Part shown: piece by piece, positions 57,726-64,000 of the stretch
How positions within the stretch are numbered: position 1 is the first letter of the stretch
Layout of the letters: each line of letters begins with the position of its first letter
NCBI GenBank assembly: GCA_023053685.1
Contig: JALIGW010000003.1
Location: 145,523,665 to 145,587,664 of the forward strand
From: Diadophis punctatus similis
Lineage: Eukaryota > Chordata > Lepidosauria > Squamata > Dipsadidae
Length of the DNA: 64,000 bases
Reading direction: 5' to 3'
Program-made: the position numbers and the translations under genes
Notes under the pieces: model-generated
What the model saw: only the letters and a program-made list of their open reading frames with translations
The model's database searches: none
Told to the model about the DNA's origin: nothing

Positions 57726-58229
57726 TTTATGTGGGATTTGCCTTATTAGGATCAATCACAATGCCTTATGCAAATGCAGCCAAATAAACAGGTTTATCCT
57801 GGTTTTTTTGGCTGTATTTGCATAAGGCAGGGGTGTCAAACTCAAGGCACGAGGGCCGGATCTGGCCTGCAGGGTGTTTAGATCTGGCCGGAGGGACTGC
57901 CCTGGAAACAGCAAAGGACCGGCCCGCGGTGCCTCTGCCAGTGAAAATGGAGCTCGGGAGGCCACCCTCCTGAGCTGTTTTCACTGGCACAGGGTTGCAG
58001 GAAGCCATCGCAGCCGAAAATGGGAGCCCGTTTTTGCTGGCAGACCAGTTTGGGCCACCACAGGCGCCCTAACATGAGTGATGTCAAACTGGCCACGCCC
58101 ACCCTGGCCATGCCCACCCTGGTCCCCCAAGGTCAAACACAACCCTGATGCGGCCCTCAATGAAATAGAGTTTGACACCCCTGGCATAAGGCATCCTGAT
58201 TGATCCTAATAAGGCAATTTCCACATAAA
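57726..58229. mobile_element. Palindromic element interrupted by a hAT MITE
   Basis: The left arm (TTTATGTGGGATTTGCCTTA ... CCTTATGCAAATGCAGCC) and right arm (GGCTGTATTTGCATAAGGC ... TAAGGCAATTTCCACATAAA) are near-perfect complements around TAAACAGGTTTATCCTGG. The right arm is split by the insertion at 57828-58183. Without it the palindrome is about 140 bp. The family is unknown. Confidence 0.8.
57828..58183 (+). mobile_element. 356-bp hAT-like MITE nested in a palindrome
   Basis: CAGGGGTGTCAAACTCAAGG to GAGTTTGACACCCCTG, flanked on both sides by GCATAAGG (57820-57827, 58184-58191), which is part of the host palindrome arm. GC-rich interior with GGCCACGCCCACCCTGG. Small open frames inside are not genes. 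Confidence 0.93.
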
Positions 58230-58450
58230 CTCCTAATAAGGCAAATTCCACATTACAAGACATACATTAACACAGAAGAGCATTTGTTAAGATCAGGAAT
58301 TATATGCAGGAGTTGCACACAGACACTTGCCCCTCCCCTTTGGTTTCTACCCTTTTGTGTACATTGTCAATGCTGGTCAGTAGACACTCTAAACAGCTCT
58401 AGGAACCTTTTCACATTTCACATTCACCCAATGTCTTAACAAAAAAAGTA

Positions 58451-59453
58451 CCATATTTTCGGAGTATAAGAGGCACCTTTTTCTCCCCAAAAAGAGGGTG
58501 AAAACTTGGGTGCGTCTTATACACCGAATGTAGCACCACCCAGCCACCCCCACCCTTTGGCCTCTGTCTTCCAGCAATTTACCTGTTTGCAGCAAAGAGG
58601 GAAGAGCCTGTAAAGCCAAGCAAGTCATTAGCAGCTTCCTGACCTACAGCTGATTTGCCACGTGCAAAAATGAAAGTGAAACTAGCAGCAAAGAGGCAAA
58701 TAGCTGGGAGAGACACGCAGACTTTTTTCTGCTGAACTGAATAGAAGGGGGTAAGTGAATAACTATAAATATCTGTAGAATGTTCAAATTATTAGACTTA
58801 TTTTTTAAAGACTGCTTTATGTTGTTCTAGAGCCAGGGGTTTCCAACCTTGGCAATTTTAAGACTTGTGGACTTCAACTCCCAGAATTCCACAGCTTTCT
58901 TAGCTTTGCTGGCTGTGGAATTCTGGGAGTTGAAGTCCACAAGTCTTAAAGTTGCCAAGGTTGGAGACCCCTGTAAATCTAGACAACTTAACAAAATAAA
59001 GAAGCTTTTTAAAATAAATGCTTGCTCTGAAGAGGCCCAGTGCTATTGTATCTTCTTTTAAATAATAGAGAATAATGTATACTTCCAGAAATTTTAATTA
59101 ATTTTAACAGCTCTGTACAAGTATAGTCTGAAATGTAACAGTGTCCTGTTTAGTATTAGAGTTAAATCCTGACTTACTTTGAGTAGATCTATTTAAATAA
59201 TTGGGAGGAGTTAGTGTGACTACATTTAAGAAAACTTTCTGGCATAATGTACATTTCTCCAATTCTTTGCTATTTCTATGGGTCAGGTACACATGCACAG
59301 AAATACACAGCAAACAGTGTATATCATCTGTGCTGTTTGCTGTTTGCTGTTTGGCAAATTGCTTGGAGGCAGAGGCCTTTTTTCCTTGTTTTCCTCCCCC
59401 AAAACTAAGGTGCATCTTATACTCCGGTGCGTCTTATACTCCGAAAAATACGG
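58451..59453. mobile_element. 1.0-kb TA-bordered element (CCGTATTTTTCGG family)
   Basis: Left end CCATATTTTCGGAGTATAAG, right end TACTCCGAAAAATACGG with the doubled GTGCGTCTTATACTCC, TA at both borders. Interior pieces (CCCCCACCCTTTGGCCTCTG, GCTGTTTGCTGTTTGCTGTT) match the 2342-3091 copy. It carries the nested MITE at 58834-58973. No transposase. Confidence 0.8.
58834..58973. mobile_element. Palindromic MITE nested in the TA-bordered element
   Basis: CAGGGGTTTCCAACCTTGGC to GCCAAGGTTGGAGACCCCTG, 140 bp, arms nearly perfect around CAGCTTTCTTAGCTTTGCTG. Sibling of 10848 and 30490. The flanks share TCTAGA nearby but not as a clean 8-bp duplication. Confidence 0.85.
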
Positions 59454-59455
59454 TA

Positions 59456-60689
59456 TTTCCAGAAAAAGTTTAGTTACCACTATCTCTCTTGAGAAACAGC
59501 ATCTCTTACAACATGTTCCACAAAGGCATACACACACATGTAAGTGCATATATGTAGTCATGCAGCTGTCTTTTTTCCTACTTTCCTACTTTCCCTATTT
59601 TCTTCAATCTACAATTTTATTTTCCATATTTATGTTTTCAGAGGACCTTAGAAGGCATTGTCAGTTTTCATTCCACCATGATCATCTTGAGGCTTAGCGG
59701 TTCATTAAGAGGATTAGGATAGTAAATGGTGGGTAGAGTTAAGACTATGCTGAGAGTACAGAAAATAATCCATCTGTCATTCTTTCATAAACTTCATTTT
59801 CCGAGCCGTCTTCGGTCTTGACAACGTGAATTGCCATGTGACTTTTCACCTCCTTTTTTAAAACAACAACAACAACAAAGTTTTCTTACTGCTGTTAAGA
59901 CTTTGGAGATCAATATTTCCCTACTAGAAGGACTGCAAGAACTTTAAAACAATGAACGGCTGGAATTCTTTGCCAAATGCTGTTTCAAATTATCAATTAC
60001 TTATTTCATATAATGGAAGCTTCTCCTACTACCTCATAGTACATTTTGTGTACAAAATTTTCTTCAGAATAAAAAAATAGTCTATTTTCATACAAATTAT
60101 TTACTTTATTAACTATCTTAAAAATAGTATTAAAGCTCAGCAATGGGTCTTTCCGAACCTAAGTTTTAGTTTGTCTTTTGTTCACAATTACCATTTTCCA
60201 TCAACGCTAACTTTTGGGGGCATTTCAGCCTTAACTCCCAACTTTTTCCCACAATGTTTTTATACTACACAAGAATGTTACAACTGAGCATTAGACTATT
60301 CAGTGGAGGCTACCCAAACGCAGCTAATACTATCCAAATCCACAAAATAGGGCATAATAGTCAGGCTGTGTTGTTTCCAAAACTTAAGTCAGAATATGGC
60401 CTACAAACTACAACCAGACTTAAGAGTTCCAGATATTTCTTTAAAATTAAAACTATTTCTTTAAAAAGAATCTCCTGGAACTCTAGGGGAAAAAAAGAAA
60501 AAAGAAATAAAAATGCCCTTGTACTCCTTGTTCAAAAATCTAATCTATGAACAGCATTGTCATACTTTCAAAACAATGTGATGCATCTTAACGATGACTT
60601 TAAAACCAAAACTAATTATTCTTTCTTTAGCAAAGAAAAAAAAATCTATAGCACCTCTCAGGTGAGAAATCCAAACCTGATAACATTCG
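59456..60689. other. AT-rich unannotated DNA
   Basis: No gene recognised. A 98-codon frame at 60254-60550 has no domain. Confidence 0.5.
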
Positions 60690-60975
60690 TTGATATTTAT
60701 TTGTTTATGTGTTAAATTTATATGTGGCCCATCTCGCTGTGGGGCTTCTCTAGGTGGCTTACAACAATAAAACAGAAAAAAAGATTTTAAAATGTAAAAA
60801 TAACAATAGTAAAGGAATGTAACAATAAACAGTGGATGTACAATAATATGAAATTAAAAAGATGAGTGGAGGGGGAGCAGGAAGCACAGGGTGGGGCCAG
60901 CAAATTAGACCCGCAAACACCTCCACTAATGTAGTCCCCTATTCGGTTCCCAGGCCAACCGGCAGAGCCTCTAAA
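60690..60975 (-). mobile_element. LINE 3' region, minus strand
   Basis: TAAATTTATATGTGGCCCAT, CTCGCTGTGGGGCTTCTCTA and GGTGGCTTACAACAATAAAA is the reverse complement of a widespread CR1/L2-type LINE 3' end. More distal GC-rich sequence (GTTCCCAGGCCAACCGGCAG) may be its 3' UTR. Confidence 0.5.
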
Positions 60976-61027
60976 TAACTTTTTTTTCTTTTTTTCAGTT
61001 ATAAATTTAGAGTTAGAGTACAGTGTA

Positions 61028-61386
61028 CAGATAGTGGCCGAGTTATGACCGCAACAGAACCCAAAATTTATGTTCCTAAATGAAACATTTGTTAAGTGAA
61101 GTTTGCCTCATTTTAGGACCTTTCTTGCCACAGTTAAGTGAATCACTGCAGTTGTTAAGTTAGTAACACGGTTTCCCCGTTTACTTTGCATGCCAGAAGG
61201 TCGCAAAAGCTGATCACATAACCCTTGGACATTGCAACTGTCATAAGTATGAACCAATTGCCAAGCATCTGAATTTTGATCATGTGATCAATGGTCATAA
61301 GTGCGAAAACGGTCATACGTCACTTTTTCAGCATTGTTGTAACTGAACGGTCACTAAATGAACTGTGGTAAGTGGAGAACTACCTG
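61028..61386 (+). mobile_element. Non-autonomous DNA transposon (CAGGTAGTCCTCAACTTA family)
   Basis: CAGATAGTGGCCGAGTTATG start and GTGGAGAACTACCTG end, with ACCCAAAATTTATGTTCC, GAATCACTGCAGTTGTTAAG and GGTCACTAAATGAACTG inside. Same layout as 15413-15794. Confidence 0.7.
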
Positions 61387-61415
61387 TATAGACCAATCAA
61401 ATGGTATCAATATCT

Positions 61416-61416
<1 letters not shown>

Positions 61417-61489
<73 letters not shown>
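61417..61489. repeat. (CTAT)n array left of SINE
   Basis: About 18 uninterrupted CTAT units ending directly at the SINE head. Confidence 0.95.
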
Positions 61490-61716
61490 GTGGCGCAGTG
61501 GTTAGAATGCAGTACTGCAGGCTACTTCTGCTGACTGCCGGCTGCCAGCAGTTTGGCAGTTCGATCCTCACCGGCTCAAGGTTGACTCAGCCTTCCATCC
61601 TTGCGAGGTAGGTAAAATGAGGAGCCAGATTGTTGGGGGCAATATGCTGACTCTGTAAACTACTTACAGAGGGCTGTAAAGCACTATGAAGTGGTATATA
61701 AGTCTAAGTGCTATTG
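61490..61716 (+). mobile_element. tRNA-derived SINE with CTATTG tail, between CTAT arrays
   Basis: GTGGCGCAGTGGTTAGAATG (A box), CAGTTCGATCCTCACC (B box), CAATATGCTGACTCTGTAAA and AAGCACTATGAAGTGGTATA, ending CTATTG. It is the best-preserved B box of the family here. CTAT arrays abut it on both sides. Confidence 0.85.
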
Positions 61717-61803
<87 letters not shown>

Positions 61804-61810
61804 CTATCTA
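61717..61810. repeat. (CTAT)n array right of SINE
   Basis: About 21 CTAT units starting from the SINE tail CTATTGCTAT. Confidence 0.95.
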
Positions 61811-64000
61811 TTTATGACTTTGAGTGCCATTCCTTACAAAAACTTTTCAGAGCACCATAAAATAAAAATATAAAACAGAAGGAGTGGCGTATGCTGCCTA
61901 TATAAATGCTTGTTTTAGGGGAGAGCAAAAAAACCCACAATGGGAAAAATGTTTCAAAAGACTCCCTGACTGAATTATCTCAGCCGTCAAGGAGTGGAAT
62001 CTCAGAACTTGCAGGCACTAAGGGCAGGTGTCATTGTGGTCTATACAGTGTTCAGAGTAATAAAATACTATATATTACTGCTGTATATTTTTCCCCTAGT
62101 TGGTTAGCGATGAAACATGGCTATTTATGCACTGATTGTTCACATATTGTGTGCTCTCATTGCCAAAAGTATGAGATAGCTTGTTTGTGGTAACTCACAA
62201 ATTATTATTATGCTGTTGGTAATAGTTGAGGTTCCGCTATCATTTTTCAACCGCACACCAGAAATCTATAAATGAAAATAAGCAAGCTGAGAGGCTCACT
62301 GTAAGCAAGTTCCTAAACAAAAGTCCAAAGCAACTCAAGGGAGGATTCCATGTAAAGGAAAAGGCTTACAGAAATAAATATTGGGGCTTTAAAAAAAAAG
62401 TTGATCGTATTTTTGCTCCTGAAGTCAATTCTAGATTGAATAAAAAAATGTTTCAGGCTATGAGGATTATGGGTCCATGATGTTGATGGTATGACTTTAT
62501 GAAAATAGCTCAACATTCAGTTTGCAAGAGGGGAGTGTTGAAAAGAAACAACCATATTAACTTACTGGAAATATCATCTTTTATTTTAACCCTTCTATTT
62601 CCAAAAAGGAGGAAAATTGCACCACCGAAAATAACCATTTATTTTACTGGTAATACGTTTAATGCTAGGAAACTTCAAAAATTGGGCTATAGAGCAGAAC
62701 TTAGGCATGGCTTATTCAACCTCACTGTAAACATGCTGTGAAAAATTAGAAGCAAGATAGAAATTGTAACCTGGTCAGTTTCGAAGTTTTGTATCTGGTA
62801 AGTTGAAGTGGCAGAGAATGACTTCCCCTTGCTGAATTTAAGCTCTTCGTCATTTGCAGAGAAAAATTCCCATGTAGATCATATCTGAGTAAACTGCATA
62901 CTGCTACAATTCATCACCTTATATCATACTGATGATATTTAAGCAGCTGTCTTCCCAAGTTAATTTACCTGGGATGGCATAACTATCTGAAATTTATTTA
63001 GTGATGGTGTAGTTTCTTCTTCGATTTACCAAGTCAGCTAATGAATACAATGTTAGCTGATTAGTTGTACGTATATGCCTTAATTGATTAACCAATGAAA
63101 TCAATATACATTTTCACAAGGATCAAAAACAGTTTTGTAAGAAAGTCGTACATTTTTGCACTAAAATAATAGAGCTATAATTAACAGCCAACATCTCCTA
63201 GATGAAGAAAAGAGGAATGTCATTTAAGAGCGTAAAGGACATTAGAAATTGTAAATAGACATGCTGCCAGATGCTCTTTGAAGTTACAAAGACATATTTC
63301 CCTTAGGCACATCCTAACTGGCAGGCTGAACTCGGAACAGTTCAAATATTTAGATTTATCATAGATTTATCATTTTGGGGTAAAGTGAAAGCATTCTCAT
63401 GCTTCATAAAAAACAGGGTTTACTGGTTGCTTGTGCCTACTATTTAAAAAGGGGAAGAATAGTTGCTTCTGCACGAGAATTTACTAGAAATCTCTGAAGA
63501 AATTTTAAGAAACCGAGAAGACCAACTCTTGTGATAAAACTAACAGTTATGATAAGATAGCATCTGACTTGAGTTAGATTTTTGCAGAAAGTTGACTGAA
63601 ATGTGATGTTAAAACCAAACAAACAATTACTAGACTAAATAGTGAGGAACTGCTTAAGATATTTAATTGTAAACTGCATAGGGTCTGTTTCAAATTCCAT
63701 CCAAAAGCTTTTTGTACAGGCATGGTGACCAAATAGGAAATATCACTGAGACAGCTGATCACATCTGCATAACTTGAAATAATGACCCACACATTAGAAT
63801 TCTTATTTGTTTGAAACAGGTTGTGGCTTTGTACAGCTGTGGGTTATATCAAGTCACTCCTTCTCAAAGCTTGTCAAAATAAAATGTAGGAGCACTTAGT
63901 AAGACAGTCCTAAAGCACACTCACACGGGGGGAGGTATGATTTGGTGCCTCAACAGATTGTCCTTCTGTATAAACATCCCACCAAAAGCATACTAGTACT
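61811..64000. other. AT-rich unannotated DNA
   Basis: 2.2 kb without a recognised gene. Frames at 61906-62193 (Cys-containing, 95 codons) and 62226-62480 (Lys-rich, 84 codons) have no domain I can name. Confidence 0.5.

Overview
This window looks like non-coding nuclear DNA from a squamate reptile, most likely a snake. I found no convincing host gene, exon, tRNA or rRNA gene. The evidence for a squamate is indirect: Sauria-type tRNA-derived SINEs, a second SINE family ending in CTATTG units, a LINE 3' tail running into long ATTCT pentamer arrays, GATA/CTAT tetramer arrays, many hAT-like MITEs with 8-bp duplications, and a DIRS-type retrotransposon.

The main feature is a structurally complete DIRS-like tyrosine-recombinase retrotransposon on the + strand (about 22628-28373, 5.7 kb). 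It has inverted terminal repeats (22641-22755 and 28227-28335), a gag-like gene, reverse transcriptase/RNase H/methyltransferase-like domains, a tyrosine recombinase with its R..HxxR..Y residues, and an internal complementary region (27946-28037) that copies the joined outer ends in reverse. The ends and the internal junction agree on an ATT trinucleotide at both borders, as expected for insertion of a circular intermediate by a tyrosine recombinase. Each of the three genes is broken by a shift equivalent to a one-base deletion, so this copy looks dead as given, or carries indel errors.

Left of the DIRS element (1-22627): a 750-bp foldback element with Tc1/mariner-like TA borders at 2342-3091, SINEs at 3.1, 7.3 and 7.6 kb, MITEs at 7.9, 9.0, 10.8, 15.4 and 18.7 kb, LINE fragments at 8.6 and 18.1 kb, and a LINE tail that leads into a paired ATTCT/ATTGG array at 13.4 kb.

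Right of it (28374-64000): a 136-bp perfect-duplication hairpin MITE (30490); a 3.07-kb hAT-like element (31735-34806) sitting inside a CR1/L2-type LINE RT gene just after its YADD-box equivalent; a 478-bp hAT element (40998); a 5'-truncated L1 with a 12-bp target duplication (42142-42750); two more members of the TA-bordered family (43595, 58451), one carrying a nested hairpin MITE; several SINEs; a long palindrome interrupted by a hAT MITE (57726-58229); and many microsatellites. The stretches between are AT-rich and unrecognised. The elements do not act together as a pathway: the window is layered insertion history, and the order of several events can be read from duplications and nesting.
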